From Azadirachta indica (lineage: Eukaryota; Streptophyta; Magnoliopsida; Sapindales; Meliaceae): 64,000 nucleotides of DNA. The position numbers were made by a program, and so were the translations under genes. Below are positions 1-14,200 of the stretch, piece after piece. The stretch spans positions 9,681,368-9,745,367 of the forward strand of contig CM040453.1 of the NCBI GenBank assembly GCA_022749755.1. The letters are read 5' to 3'. Within the stretch, counting starts at the first letter, position 1. Every line of letters starts with the position of its first letter. The notes beneath the pieces were generated by a model. It was not told the DNA's origin. It saw only the letters and a program-made list of their open reading frames with translations, and searched no databases.

Positions 1-115
1 CCTTAAAAGAACCTGATGTGTAAAACAGGACATGACCCGAGTCCTGCTTGTCATGGTATTGGATGATCTGCTGTCAAACTACTACAGGCTGGAACATAAA
101 TCTGAAATTGCAGAA

Positions 116-3100
116 TTAGTAGTCTGTCTTGCTAGGACATTCTGCTGCTCTATGCCCGGACCTCCCACAGATGAAACATGAACCTCCGAAGCTTCTGCCA
201 GTTATGAACCTCCGTATCAGTGATTGAAGACAAATTTATTAAACATGAACAACGTTACATGGGGAAACAAATTTTTTAACATTTGCTGATACAAAAAACA
301 ATCCAAAAACAAAATTTCAGGTTAACAATAAGGGTAACCATAAAAAAAGGTATCATGCTCAAACTATTTTCCATGTTGTGATTTCAGTTTCAACCTAGGC
401 TAATCTCCTAATTAATTAACCAAAAAGCAGGGAAAGAAATAGGGTTAATAGCAAAACAATTCCTCCAAAAAAAAGAAAAAGCAAAATTATTCCTTACCAC
501 CCACACCCCCCCAAAAAAAAAAAAAGAAAAGAGCAAAAGAATTCCTCTTAAATAAAAACGGCAAAAGAATTAGTCATAAGAAAATCAAGTGCATTTTGGG
601 AAAGGATTGGACCAAATAACAACATGAATTCACCCAGACTAACAGAATATGCATTAGGAAGCTCATGCAAGAAAAGTTAACATTCATATGTAAGTAATGA
701 CTTGACATTCATTTTTCTTTTTGATGATCCTCCCAATGACCAAACACTGAGAAGAAATTCTTGTAAACTTGAGAAAAGTGTATAAAAAAAAAAAAAAAAC
801 GGAAGAAAGGATAGATACCTGTCCCACGATGATGACCTGCTTGATCTTCTAACACCACCACCACCACCACCAATTAACCAATCATCATTGCTGCTTTTTG
901 AAAACCTTGACCGGTTATTTTCAGTCCTAAAACTTCGACCACTACGTCTAAATCCACTTTCATCATCACTGCTCCAACCACGGGATGATCTGGAACCTCG
1001 CCGGTCCCTGAAACCTCCACGGGAAAACCGATCCCTGTTGGAGAACCTGCCATAGTTATCACTCGGGGGCCCATCATCTTGCAAGGCTGGCAACTGCTAA
1101 AACAATTGAGAGAGAATTCATACGCATGTCAGCAGGAGCATACAAGACAAAACTGTGAAATAAACATTGATTGACTGCACATACACAGATTATTTCCATT
1201 CAAGCAACACCTCTGTCATGCAAAAGTATGTCTAATGAAAAACGACAACTAAAATAGAAAATGAACCTTGGTGATCTTGGTAATAGTATTTCCAGGTGGT
1301 AGTTGTTTATTTAGCAACTCCTTCGCAATCTCCTCTGGAAGATCGAAAACTGCTCCTTGAACCTGTATTTTAACCACATTGCTTATTTCTTAGTACACAG
1401 ACAGTCGCACAAAGCAACACAGAAATAAGAGTTAAAAAACATTGTGTCTAAACAAACCCTGTCATCTGCAATAATGTGTATTTTTCCAATTTCATCAGCA
1501 GCCGGAGGATAGATATCAGAAAGAAATCCCATGACAGATCTAGCAGAAAGGAACCCTCTAGAAAGGGTTGAATCCCGAATCAACTGCAATGTCACCCATC
1601 CCTGCAATACAATAGTTTGCAAGTTAGCAACAGAAAACTGCAACTCCTAATTAGAAAAATTGAAGCAGAACATACATAGAAATTAAGAAAAGGAAAAAAA
1701 GAACAGAAAGCAAGAGCAGTACGTTTCATATGGTTGAGTGAATCATGATCTAAATAGAAAGGAAAAAAGGCCAACTACAGTTTATTAGGAAAAGTAAGCC
1801 ATCTTTCAAAGTAAAACCACAATTACTGCTTAAATTATGATTGAATTCCATAAGAAATAGTGCCTCGTAGAAAAGCATGAACTAATTCACATCTGAATTG
1901 GGAACTGATACTTTACCTGTTCGTGGTTGATAAGAGAACGGGATGAAGGAGGCCGTGCAAATCCACTCAGCTGTGCTAGTGCAGCAGCAAGAGCAGTTGT
2001 TCCTTGTTCATCAATCAATTTTTGGGCAGTTGGGGTAAAAAACTCTACAGACTCAGGATGAACTCCATTAAGAGTGGCAACTACTTGCTCAGCTGATGAT
2101 TCCAAAACATCTTCTATAGCAGGGGGACTAACAAACTCAAACTTACAACCAACATCACGCTCGAGGGATCTCACAGTTCTCCTTTGGCTACCAGTAAACA
2201 TCAGGATGGCAGTACCTTCCTTCCCAGCACGTCCAGTACGACCAGAGCGATGCACAAAACTCTCCGGATCATTTGGAAGTTCATAGTGGATAACCTAAGG
2301 AAAGGGTGAAAAGAAATACAGCTTTTAATGTTTGCTTGAAGGGTCAAGAGTATGGAAGATCTTTCTATAGAAAGATCTTATGACAGAAGATACTGACATT
2401 ACAAATATGATAGCCAATTGTTATAATGCATGTGAAAATGCACGTTTCTCCCTTATGTATGAAGTCACTAAATAAAAAATCAGGTGTTTTCTGCATGTAT
2501 GAATAGATGCATAAAATGTTCAAATTCATGTACTCACTAAATCAACATTCGGAATATCAAGCCCACGGGATGCAACATCAGTGGCGACAAGAACGGTGAA
2601 TTTTCCTTGCCGAAAACCATTCAATGTTCTCTCCCTTTGGTGTTGAGAAATATCTCCATGCAATGCTTCAGAAGCAATACTATTTGTCAATGCTAGTGAG
2701 ACTTCATCAGCATCTCGTTTTGTCTGTGTAAAGACAATGGTCTTCCCCCCCTTTGCATAGACCTGAGAGTCGTGACAATACTGAGCAACTTTACAATAAC
2801 AGTCCCATTTGGTTTTGAAACCAACTGGAGAATCAATAAACAACTATATTGCAGCCACATTGTACTAACACTTAAGCTAAAAAGAGTTATCAACATACAA
2901 AAAGACATGTTAAATGAATGGTTTACGATACAAAAGAAAGGAAAGACGAACACAGAAGCTATATTGAACAGGGATTTCCAATATCGCAGATAATCCGCTT
3001 TATGTTATAAGAAGTTGATATAAAAATATTTCTCTATGGACTCTGATCCATTTTGTAATTCTTGTTCTTTTTCAAAGCACATTTCAGTATATCAAAAAGA

Positions 3101-5424
3101 AAAAAATAAATAAATATTTGCAAGTAAAGTTATCTCAGCAATCATACAGTACCATATTTTTTTTATTCTCTACAATACCCTGCATATTCTCTTCAATGAA
3201 AACAAAATTTCCTTCTGTTATTGTGATGCATTGAATTCAATCTCATATAGTATAAGTTCAAAAACTTGAAACACTTCCATTTTGCTCATATGAGCAATCT
3301 TTTAGGAAACAAATAAAACAATTGAGGAATGCAAAGCATACTGTTATAAGATCACTGAGAATGGTACGCTTTGAGGATGCAGTGGTTGATATAGCATAAA
3401 GTTTGATCCCTTCTGCAAGCTTTTCGTCTTGATCACCAACCTGCACAAAATGGTAAGGAAAAAAACAAAAATAATTCGAATTTATTTTCCAAAGTTGTGT
3501 AGCAATGTAAATGTAACATATGCCTCATCTCATGACTGATTTAAAAATTTGCATCGACATAAACATAGTGCCTTTATGCTTCATGAAAATAAATACTTTC
3601 TGCAAATTGGTATGGAAAAAATGATAGTAGTCATACCAAATCAATATTCAGAGGATTGTCCAAATATTTTCTGGACAATTTCTTTACCCAAGCAGGCATA
3701 GTTGCAGAGAAAAGCATGCTCTGTCGCTTGGGTGGAAGATTTTCCAAAATAACTTCGACATCCTCCTCAAATCCTACAGCAAGCATCTGATCAGCTTCAT
3801 CAAGGACCAAATATTCAATTTCCCCCAATCGAAGCGAGTTATTCTTAATGAGATCAATAATTCGACCAGGAGTTCCAACAACAACATCAACTCCACGGGA
3901 AAGAGCATTTTGTTGTGTATTATATGAAACCCCTCCATAAACACAAACAGTATTCAAATAAGGTGCAGACTCTTTAATCTCCTTCTCTACTTGTCTTGCT
4001 AACTCACGAGTAGGTGCAAGCACCAAAACTTTAGGAAGACGACCACGCCTAATATAATTAAATGCCCATCAACAATCATATTTCAATAAAATTAACTGCA
4101 GGGAATTGAACTCAAATGGATATGAACAGTACCTGAGAGAAGTAATTCGTTCAGCATCCTCAGTGAGACGTTTGAGTATTGGAATGCCAAAAGCTAATGT
4201 CTTACCAGTTCCAGTTTTCGCTCTAGCAATCAAGTCTCTACCTTGTAAGGCCGGCTCTAAAACAGCCCTCTAATTATCAAAAGAGATTTGGAATTAGAAA
4301 TAAAGAGAACTAACACATAGTACAATTTAATTTCAAATTAGAAACACAAACTCAGGAATTATGCAATTTCAAGATAAAAACTAAGCAAATTAGAAACAGA
4401 AGACTCAGAAATAACAGAATTTGAAAATAAACACCAAGCGAGTACAGAAAAAACTACACAAAATAATTGATACTATAGACAGAACACCAAGAAATAATAC
4501 AATTTGAAGACTAACCAAATTACAAACAGGAGACTCGGAAATAATACAATTTGAAAATAAACACCGAGAAAGTACAGAAGTAACAACACAACAAAATTGA
4601 AATCAGAAACAGAACACCAATAAACAATACAATTTGAAGAAAAACACTACGCAAAGTAGAAAACAGAAGACTCGAAGATAATATACTTTGAAAACAAACT
4701 GTAAGCCAGTACACGAATAACCCCACAAGAAAATTGAAATTACAAACAGACGACTCGGAAGTGATACAATTCGGAGATAAACAGCAAGCAATTACAGAAA
4801 TAACAATACAGCAAAACTAAAGTTAGATGCAGAAGACTAATAAATAATACAAATTGAAGATAAACACTAGGCAAGCACAGAAAAAACAGCACAACAAAAC
4901 TGAAATTGTAACAGAGGAGACTCGGAAATGATACAATTAGAAGCTAAACACTAAGAACAGAAACAAAAACACACCTGAATGGGAAAAAGATGATTAATGC
5001 CACGCTTTTCAAGGGATTGAACAAGACGGTCAGGCAAACCGAGCTTGGAAATGGCGAGTTCATCTTCGTCAGAATCAGTTTGCGACTCATAATCGTCCTC
5101 CTCGTCTAGAGAAGCAGAATTCTTTGAAAAATCGCCGAGTCCTTTGAAAGCTTCTTCACTGAGAACAGAATTCGGCGTTGCAATAGCCGAAGGAACAAAG
5201 GTAACACTCTGCTTAAAACCGCCGCTCTTCTTTAAAACCAAAGGTTTCCCTATTCCTGCTCCTACACCAGAGGACGACGCTATCAAAGAATTGAAATGAG
5301 ACTTATCCGCCAAAGGCAGGGACCAAAACGAAGAAGAAGACGACGCCGTTGTGCTTGCGGTTCGTTTACAGGAAACTTCAATAAATGGAGTGGAAGAAGA
5401 TACTCCGACTACAGAGGACGACAT
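116..5424 (-). CDS. RH3: Chloroplast DEAD-box ATP-dependent RNA helicase, RH3 type, complete
   Basis: An ATP-dependent RNA helicase predicted to act in the chloroplast, where the RH3 family helps group II intron splicing and ribosome assembly. Ten coding exons on the minus strand: 5424-4975, 4269-4133, 4048-3637, 3440-3342, 2762-2538, 2294-1917, 1601-1458, 1362-1267, 1093-819, 194-116. All junctions are GT-AG and the frame closes to 764 residues, near the usual length of about 750. Visible in order: Ser-rich transit-like N-terminus; acidic stretch near 105-120; Q-motif end (FPIQ, 147-150); AKTGTGKT 167-174; PTREL 208-212; TPGR 255-258; DEAD 279-282; SAT 310-312; TDVASRGLD 427-435; [10 protein letters not shown] 456-465; a GUCT-like region about 560-650; an Arg/Gly/Ser-rich tail; and a CCHC zinc knuckle (C745, C748, H753, C758) encoded by the small last exon. 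Exon boundaries are inferred by eye; the family assignment is very firm. Confidence 0.95.
4380..4965. repeat. Degenerate tandem minisatellite inside RH3 intron 1
   Basis: Most of the first RH3 intron consists of imperfect repeats of a unit of about 80-85 bp. Recurring landmarks are 'agactcggaaataata' followed by 'caatttgaa', then 'aaacacc' and 'agtacagaa'. The gact- landmark recurs near 4402, 4532, 4672, 4752, 4834 and 4919, with half-matching units near 4486 and 4616. Copies differ by many substitutions, so the array is old or fast-evolving. It lies entirely within the intron and does not disturb the splice sites at 4974 or 4270. Confidence 0.75.
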
Positions 5425-5570
5425 TATGGTGAGTCAGCAGGTGATATTAGGGATTGTTAACTAAGGAAAGTGGGAGCGAAGGAAGGGCGGCGTGGAGCAA
5501 AAACACAGGAAGTAGGAGATGGAGATGATAAGGCTAGAACCTCACCCTCCTTGAAAATGTATGTGGCCTT
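5425..5570 (-). promoter_or_regulatory. RH3 5' leader and proximal promoter region
   Basis: GC-richer stretch directly upstream of the RH3 start codon (ATG complement at 5422-5424), reading as a plausible short leader. No obvious TATA box was seen, so the transcription start is not placed. The assignment rests on position only. Confidence 0.4.
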
Positions 5571-8500
5571 ACAAAACTCCACCTCGGTGAAAAACTTCTT
5601 GTAGCAACTCTACTCATATAGATAATTAGATATTTCAGATAATTCCTCCCGGGTCTTCCTTTGAGGTTTCGGATCGGGTCTGGTTTACTGGTTGACCCTT
5701 TACCTCTTATTTTAACACCGGTAAAAAATAAATATTAGCATAAAAAATAATTCTACTGCAAAATTCGAAATAGGTGTAAGTAGACAGTTTTGTGCAAAAA
5801 TTCACTTGGTCCGGCGTAAATTAGCTCGGTCTAGAACAGCATCAATTTTATATAAATTCAACTCCCTCTACATTCGATATGTTTTTAATTAAGATTAATT
5901 CAGTCTGATTCGATTCAAATCTTACATTTAAACTTTTAAAGTTCAAAATATCATTAATAAAAATTTAGATTTGGATTAAATCTTGATCTAATTTACTTTG
6001 AATCTAAATTTATAAACCTCTCCTAATTTATAATATAAATTACTTATATTTGCCTCGGATTCAAACTAAGTTTTAATAATAAAAGTCCGAACTCAAATTC
6101 GTATTATATTTTATATTAAATTTAACTTAACCTTAAAATTTGTTTTTCCTAATCAATTCGAATAGGATTTTTTTGCCAAGTCTATAAGGAGACTCTCGAA
6201 TGAAATATATTTGTAATTAATTTTTTTTTTGGTTCATTTTTTCATTTATGTTAGACATTAAAAGGAATAATGATATTTATCTTCTAATAATAAAAAATAA
6301 AAATATTACTTTTTAACATATGAAGATATAGCAACTATTATAATTAAATAAATAATAAAAACAAATTAACTTATAAACAAAACTAAAACCCTTATTTAAA
6401 AATTAATTTAAAAACTTGAAATCCTAAATCTAAAATCCAAACTCATCTTCACCTTTTATGTTGGTTACTGTCTATAGATTCACTAACTTCGTCACTAGCC
6501 TGTCCATTGTCTAAAGCATCTCTCGTCGCATCACTAACCTACGGATCTTGGTTGTTATAGTCGCTTACTTGTGACCTAATCCGCTCGTTCTCTTCTATCG
6601 CATCACTATAACTAGATTTATGGAATTTATATTATTTTATCTATCAAAGTCGATCAAACCTTAATAATGACTGAAATATATAACAAAATGTCTTTATTGA
6701 CCAATATTATTAATTTAAAGGTTTACTTGACATATATTTTCAATATTACAGATCCAACTGTCTTTTACTTAAATGTTAACACGTTTCAAAATGAAAGTTA
6801 TATTTCTTCATTTTTATGACTCTAATATTGTAATCTCTAACTCTTATAGTATAATCCTCAAAATTTTTCTTCATAATTATCAACTTTTAATAAATGTAAT
6901 AAAATATCAAATATTGAAAAAATGAAATAATCAAACAAAAGATTACTACAAAAAAGTTAAAAACAGCTTTTGACATTTAGGGATTATGACTTGGAAGTTA
7001 TAGGTACTAGTTGTCTTTGAATGAAATCTAAGACTTCATTTAAAATTGTTCTGTTTGTGATGTGATTTAAGCATATGATAAACACTATTCTTAGTTGAAA
7101 TCACTTTTCTTTTTCTTTATATTTGACATAAATGAATACGTCAATAACACAGAAAGCAAGACAAATCTTAAATGTCAAATATAAATAAAAATAATTATTA
7201 TTTTTTATAAAAATTAGTAGGTATCCAAAATTTAAACTAACATTCTTCTAAAATTAGGTAGAATATAACAATATTTTACCAAACATGCTCCTATGCTTTT
7301 AGTTAACATAAAGCAATTTTAGTACATATTTCCAACGAAAAAAATATTACACACTAAATTATAAGCAACTAAGCATATTTAACAATGAAATATTGGCTTC
7401 ATATATTACTGATTTGAACTATTAATTGGATTTTTTTTTGCATATCTTCGGTGATATAATGCTCATGAATTGTTAATGTTATTTCATACTCGGTTATTCC
7501 GTTGAGATAATAAAATTTATATATTTGATTGTGTTCTTTTAATTATCATTTCAATATATATTAATGTTAATCATTTATGAAGTGGTAACTTGATTTTTTT
7601 TTTCTTCATTATGTTAAGTCGCAAGATATTAACTTTATCAAAATCGGTATTTGATCTATTCAACCCTTAACTTGACAAAGTAAAATTAGTTATGAAGTTT
7701 TAGTAAGCAACAATACAAAAATATATTATGAAATTATATATTGTAAAAACTAACAAAAAGAAAGGATATCCTTAGTTACTTTAAAATTTAAATCACATAT
7801 ATATATATATATGTGTATGTTAGAGATGGCAAATTTTGATCTAATTCAAGTTTTTATAAAACTGAACCAAAACTAAAAATTTCAGGTTTTTTATATTTAA
7901 AACCGAACAGAATCTAACTTTATATATAAAAGTATTAGACCGATCAATTTGATTGGATTTTTAGGTTAAATAATAATTTTTTAAAATTTTACAAATTTTT
8001 GTTCGTACAAAATGACGTCGTTTTCCTAAACTCACAAAAATGATGTTGTTTTCGTTAAAAAAAGTTAAATTAGATTTAGTCGAAGTTTTTTGAGCTAAAA
8101 TCAAGATCAAACCCAGTTCAATTTCGATCCAATTTAATTTAGTTCAGTTTTTGTACCCACTCTTAATATACACATACATTAATTAATGGTTATTATGAAG
8201 TACCTAATTCATGATCATGACAAAACAAATTGGTTACCTATATAACATTAATTAATTATTGATTTCTAAGAGCTTGCAGCTCCATATAGGACATATTATT
8301 CTATCCTTACTCAAACAACATATGTTGACCCCTTTGTCTTAAACATGAAAATGAATTCCAACAAATAAAGCATAAGCCTCCTTTGCCCAAGGTGAATGGT
8401 ATTAATATGATCCCTAAATAACTGGTAAGTGTCAAATCCCACCTAACAAAGGTTGCACCACCCTATGCCCCTTATATTCCTTATAAGTTGCGTAACATTA

Positions 8501-10680
8501 TGATTCCCATCTTACTGCAATAGTTCATGTTGTTACCAATCACCGTTATTATTAGCTTCTTCAACTCCTCTTGCTCACCATTGGCATTGGCTGCCTCAGA
8601 CTACTCTATTAGCTTGGTACTCTATTTCTTTGACAATATTCTCAAAAGTTGTTTTTTTTTTCTTATCAATTGATTTCTTGAGAAAAATTATATATAATGA
8701 TAGAAAATATTATCAGAAAATATTTTTGAAGGAGAATTGAATAATTATGAAAGAATAATAACACGAAATGTGTGATGATTCAATTATCATGCCCACACTT
8801 CTAGAGCATAAACACTTTGTAAATAAAAAGCTTTATTACTAATTTTTAATGTTAATTTATTCTAACTAATAAATAAAACTATTATTATTCTTTTATCAAA
8901 TAAAACCATATGGACGTGTGTTACATAATCATTCAATATATTAGTTTATTTTCAGTTTCTTTTTCTTTTATTTTCAAATTCAACAGTATGCTTCAAAAGC
9001 AACTTTAGCTTTGGTTTCTACAACATACATTACCATGTCCACCAACTTGATCTTGATGGAAGCAATTCATTAGTCGCCATAATCATTGTCTTTTAACACA
9101 TTATATATCTTGAATGGTAAATTATTCAATTTCGTGCCAAAGCCTTAAACCCTCCTATAAAAGAAGATTGTGGGTATTGTTTATTTATTTAAGTTATAGT
9201 ATAGTACAAAGTTTTAACTGCTTGTTGACTATAATTATTAGTAATAGATTTATTTTATTTTTATATTTAGTAGATATTCATATTCTACATACACACATTT
9301 GAAGTTTAACAATGGGTCTTGCCTAAATTATTATATATATATATATATATGTATGTATATGTACATACATTTGAAGTTTTTAAGCATCTAAATTATTAGG
9401 CCGTGTCCGCCATCTTGTTGTGGGAATCCAGTGGTCACCTTTGTTGTTGTGCTGCCACCATCATCCCATGGTGCGCATAGTAGATCTAGGATTTTTTCAT
9501 TAATTTATTTAAAATTTCAATTAAAATAAAATAAAAAATAAACAAATAATATTAAGTAGGTATACTTAGAAAATAAAGAGATTAGGTGGGTTGTGCTTAT
9601 AAAAACAATAACAAGTAAGGCGTACTCAAGCGAAAACATGGATTTTGATAGTGTTTATGCGCAAAAAATAAGGAAAAAACGTACATAACCCTTCTTAAGT
9701 TTAATTTTGACATAGTAATGACTTGGGTGTAAGATGAATATATTTCAAAATATTGGATGCGATTTGAACAATGACAAAACATTTGGGGTAATTTAAAATT
9801 TTTTTTAATTTTAATTATCACTTATAAATTAGAAAACTTAAAAATTTTCATTTCTTAACTGATAATCAAAATCAAAAGATGTTTGCGGAGGGGAAGCTAT
9901 AATAAAAATAAAATAAAATAGGAGAAAAATTTTATAAATTAAAAGTACAAAAAATAAAAAAAATCTTATTAAATTAGTTTATATGAATTTTTATATTTGT
10001 TGAATATAATCTTGATTTTGAATAAATATCTAATATAAAGTTAAGATTTGATTTAAAAATATTTATAAAAGTATTAAACTACTAATCCTTCGTTATTAAA
10101 TTTTTGAAGAGTTATTGTTGGAGCTTTTAATAATTGAAATATTTTAAAATTTTATTTTAATTAATTCCATATAATTGTTAAAAGAAGGGAATGCCTTTCG
10201 TTTTGTCAAATATTAGGAGAAATTTGACTATATTTTTAATGAATTATATTTCAACTCTCTCTCAAATCTTACCCAATCTTTTTCATATTTCAAAACCATA
10301 AGAATAAAATACATTTCAGAATCAAGTATTAGTCAAATTCTCTCAAAGCTTTGACTTCAAAATTTAAATCCCATTCGGCAAAACCTTGACTTTAAAATTC
10401 AATAAACTAAATATTTTAAATATGGAAAAAATAATTTTTGTTAATAATCATAGCATGTCTCCGTTGCTTAGTCGACGAGAAAACATAAAGAATAAAAGCT
10501 GTCAATATTTCGACCCTCGCGACTTCGGGTATCCTTTTCCTTACAAGCTAATTATTATTATCTCAATAATATTGGATTTATTTATTGTTTTTTTTTTAAT
10601 ATGACAATTTAAAAAATATATATTTATCAGTAATTATTGAGAATAATATTATTAAATTTTATTCAGTTAATATATAAATA
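5571..10680. other. AT-rich intergenic spacer between RH3 and the DUF300 gene
   Basis: About 5 kb of AT-rich DNA between two divergently transcribed genes. No supported coding region is visible; open frames are short and of low complexity. It holds (AT)n tracts near 7798-7812 and 9331-9350 and a decayed dispersed repeat at about 7815-8165. Part of 5880-6200 resembles other low-complexity, repeat-like AT-rich DNA. Nothing else could be identified. Confidence 0.6.
7815..8165. repeat. Decayed dispersed repeat beginning 'agagatggcaaa'
   Basis: Starts with 'gttagagatggcaaattttg' and ends near 'gtacccactcttaat'. The interior is rich in aaccgaa/ggttcag-like words. A similar composition is seen at 49561-50037 and, in reverse, near 60130-60350. 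These look like copies of one non-autonomous repeat family, but divergence is high and no terminal inverted repeat or target duplication was confirmed for this copy. Confidence 0.4.
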
Positions 10681-10699
10681 ATAAAAACTATTAAAAAAA

Positions 10700-11237
10700 A
10701 AAAGGACAGTTCTGAGCATTTGGGTTTCCAGCGAAGACACAGAGCCGCCATTATTGGCTGCCAGTGGGGCGCTGCTTTGGGGATTGTTAGCGGACATTTC
10801 CTTTCTATTCTACGCACGCCAACGCCCGGTCTTCCATAGAAGATAGATCTGCTCTGCCGCCGTTTCCCTTCTCTTCCTCGTTAAACAATTTGATCTCTCT
10901 CTTGTACTCACTTTCTTTCTTTCTTTCTTTCATTTGTTCATGAGCGTTTAGGTCAACTTCATCTTCGAATTCATTGCTAATTATTCCTTTTCCCTTTGTT
11001 TTCTCACTGGCTTACCCTTCACTCAATTTTCATTTGCCCTAATTCTAAACATTAGGGCAAATTTACTTTGAAATTTCTCAATCAAATGTACATATACGAG
11101 AGATCGTAGAATAGAAACTTCCGTTTTAGGTTAGCATCGTTGTTTGTTTTAAGTGTTTTTTTTGTTTGAATTTGTTATGTCCGTGTAATGAATTGAAGAT
11201 TTTGATTGATTTTGTGGCGGTAGGTAGTCTTTCGACG
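10700..11237 (+). promoter_or_regulatory. 5' leader with intron of the DUF300 gene
   Basis: From about 10720 the sequence becomes GC-richer and C/T-rich, typical of a plant leader, with a (CTTT)n tract near 10910-10930. A likely 3' splice site 'ttgtggcggtag' lies at about 11213-11224, 13 bases before the ATG at 11238, which suggests an intron in the 5' untranslated region. The transcription start and leader splice donor were not fixed. Confidence 0.5.
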
Positions 11238-14200
11238 ATGGGGGAGGGGGTGCCATTTTACTTTAGCTTCATCGCGTTTTTATGCACGGTTGGAGCCACT
11301 GGTTTGGGCATTTTCCACATCTACCGGCACCTTTTGAATTATACAGAGCCTACTTATCAGAGATACATTGTTCGCATTATCCTTATGGTTCCCGTGAGTG
11401 CTTCTTTCTCTATTATTTCTTTTGAAATGTTTCGTTGTTGGTGTTAATATAACCGGATTATTATGATTACACTGTGACTTTGATGTTAGAGTATTTGCCC
11501 ATCTGGGTGGAGCTGACAGTTTTTATACTCTATTGTGCATTCCCGGATTGATATTGCTATGCATATGATACGTAGCATAATTTTAATATTGCGTCTCGTT
11601 TTTGTTTTCTTCACTCCCCCTAATATACACTCATACCAAGAACATTGAATTCTCGTGTATTGTTATTTTCTTTGGACCTTATTAAAAGTTTATTCAGGTC
11701 CTCGGTGAAAGTTGGCGGCTTTGCAGAAGTATTTTGGAGTCAGTGCCACTGCAATATTTCTCATTTCTTTAATGAACTTACAATAGCTAATGGAATACCT
11801 TGTGCTAGCAAGCATTGAGTTCCTGAGAGTTCAAGAATTTAATCTTGCTCCTTATGCATGACATTTCCAATGTAGTTTATGTTTCATATTGTAATGTTAT
11901 ATTTTTTTCTAATCAATGTAAAATTTTTCTCCATGGCAGCTTTTTGCAATAACGTCTTTCTTGTCGCTTGTTTTACGGGACAGTGCAATCTATTTCAATT
12001 CCATTCGAGAAGTGTAAGTATGGTCATATTGGAATTAAGTTTTGAATTGTGCACATTTAATTCCAGATGTTATTTTGTTTCATGGTTGACATTAGTTTCT
12101 GATTTAAATGCTGAAATTTTTGGTTTTCCTCTGACCTTTGTATCTTACATTTGCATTTATTTTGTGAGTTAAAAGTTATTTTGCAATCTTATGAGGTAGC
12201 TGGCCTTCAATTATTTCATGCTAACTCTTTGTTTGGGAAGTATTGCACCAAACGCCCACCTCTTGAATTACAACTTATTAAATTTTTCATTTGACCATAA
12301 ATGTGATTTTTGAAGTTCGTTTTAAGTTAAATGATGTTGCTCAGCAACAAGCTTAGGCTTCAAGCATTTGGATTTGTTTTATATCTTGGTTGCTCTTGCC
12401 TTTGAAGATTATATTTGTTTATTTCTATTTCATGTTATCATCTTCTTTGCTTTATGAGGGAGCGTTAAGCTTCACTTCCCTGCTCCTGACGAAGGAAAAA
12501 GAGCATTAGAGTAGGCTTTGCTTATATACTGTTATCAAAGCTGTCACTGTTGTTAAAACTGCTACATGTCAATTAGAACTGTACAGTTTGTACTAAGTCA
12601 GCATATTTGTCATTTGTATATGTTGCTTGTATCTTCTGTATTGGTTTTAGTTTGTTATTGCAGGTTGCACAAATATTTGGTTCAGTTTCTCTCCACTTTC
12701 CCCGATCATTCTGCTTTGTGTTTCTTTTGATGAAATAAACGTTACTTATTTCATTGAAATATGGTTCTAAAGATGATAAGATACATATTTTAACAGTGTA
12801 CACTTCACAAAACACAATATGCTAATTTTGTCTTTTGATCTGTTTCAGTTATGAAGCTTGGGTCATTTATAATTTCCTTTCTTTGTGCCTGGCATGGGTT
12901 GGTGGACCTGGGGCGGTGGTGCTAAGTTTAAGTGGTCGGGTCCTAAAGCCATCTTTGTGTCTGATGACGTGTTGCTTCCCTCCAATACCTCTGGATGGGT
13001 GAGTCTATTCTACTAATTTTTGGAGCATGATGAATATATAGAAACATTGGGTTTTCTGGTATCTAGAAAATTTGCAGCTTTTTTATAGTATCTGGGAATG
13101 GAGGGGGGGTAATCTAGGTAATTTGGGTTTGTGTTATTACAGAATTCTTCCACATGTTTAACAGAAAGTTATGTAAATATCTAGTTTTGCTGAGAAATGA
13201 TGATATTTCTTATACAAGCTTTGCCACAAGTTGAGATTTATGTTTCTGATCTAGCCGACAATTGATAAACTCATGCATTTGGTACTTTTAATGCAGGCGT
13301 TTCATAAGGAGGTGCAAGCAAGGCTGTTTGCAGTTTGTGATATTAAAGCCTATCTTGGTTGCTGTTACCTTAATACTTTATGCAAAAGGGAAATATAAGG
13401 ATGGGAATTTTAGCCCCAACAAAGCATATCTCTATCTTACTATCATCTATACAATCTCATACTCAATGGCTCTCTATGCTTTGGCATTGTTTTATATGGC
13501 GTGCAGAGATCTGCTTCAGCCATTCAACCCAGTTCCAAAGTTCGTGATCATTAAATCTGTTGTCTTCTTAACTTATTGGCAGGTGATAATCTATTCTTGC
13601 ATTGTTACTGTTATTAAATTTCATTACCAACCTTCAAGTTCCAAATGGTCTGGAGTTTGAATTTATTGTTCATCTCTTATTGCAAATTAAACTTTGTATT
13701 TAGATGCACTTTGCATTATTATGAATGCAGAATATTAAAAGAAGAAACTGTCTTTCTTCTCTTTGCATGTAATTTAGATTTTTGGAATTGCATTTAAAAT
13801 TTATTGATTAGGTCCTCGCACTCTTTAACCTTGCTAAAAAAGATTAAATTGTTCACAAAAATTTCTTTTGTTCTATGTATTTTGTTTTCTCACTAATGCA
13901 TCTTGAAAATTTTGGGAATTGCTAAACCTTTCAAACTGAATTATAGCAATAACTAGGTGTTGCTCAAGATTGAGTGAACAGAAGAGGTCACATGAGAAGG
14001 TGATCTACACCAGAGAATCTTTTTGGTTTCTCCAAGACGTCCTAGACTTGTAAAAGATTTGGGACTTTCCTTCTATATCTCAAAAAATTAAGAGACGAGT
14101 CATAGTGGAGATAAAGAAAGTAAAACTGCTTATTTTAATTTGTTATGTTAGAAATTCATGAAATAATTCAAGAATATTTAACGGTAGCATTTTTGATTAC

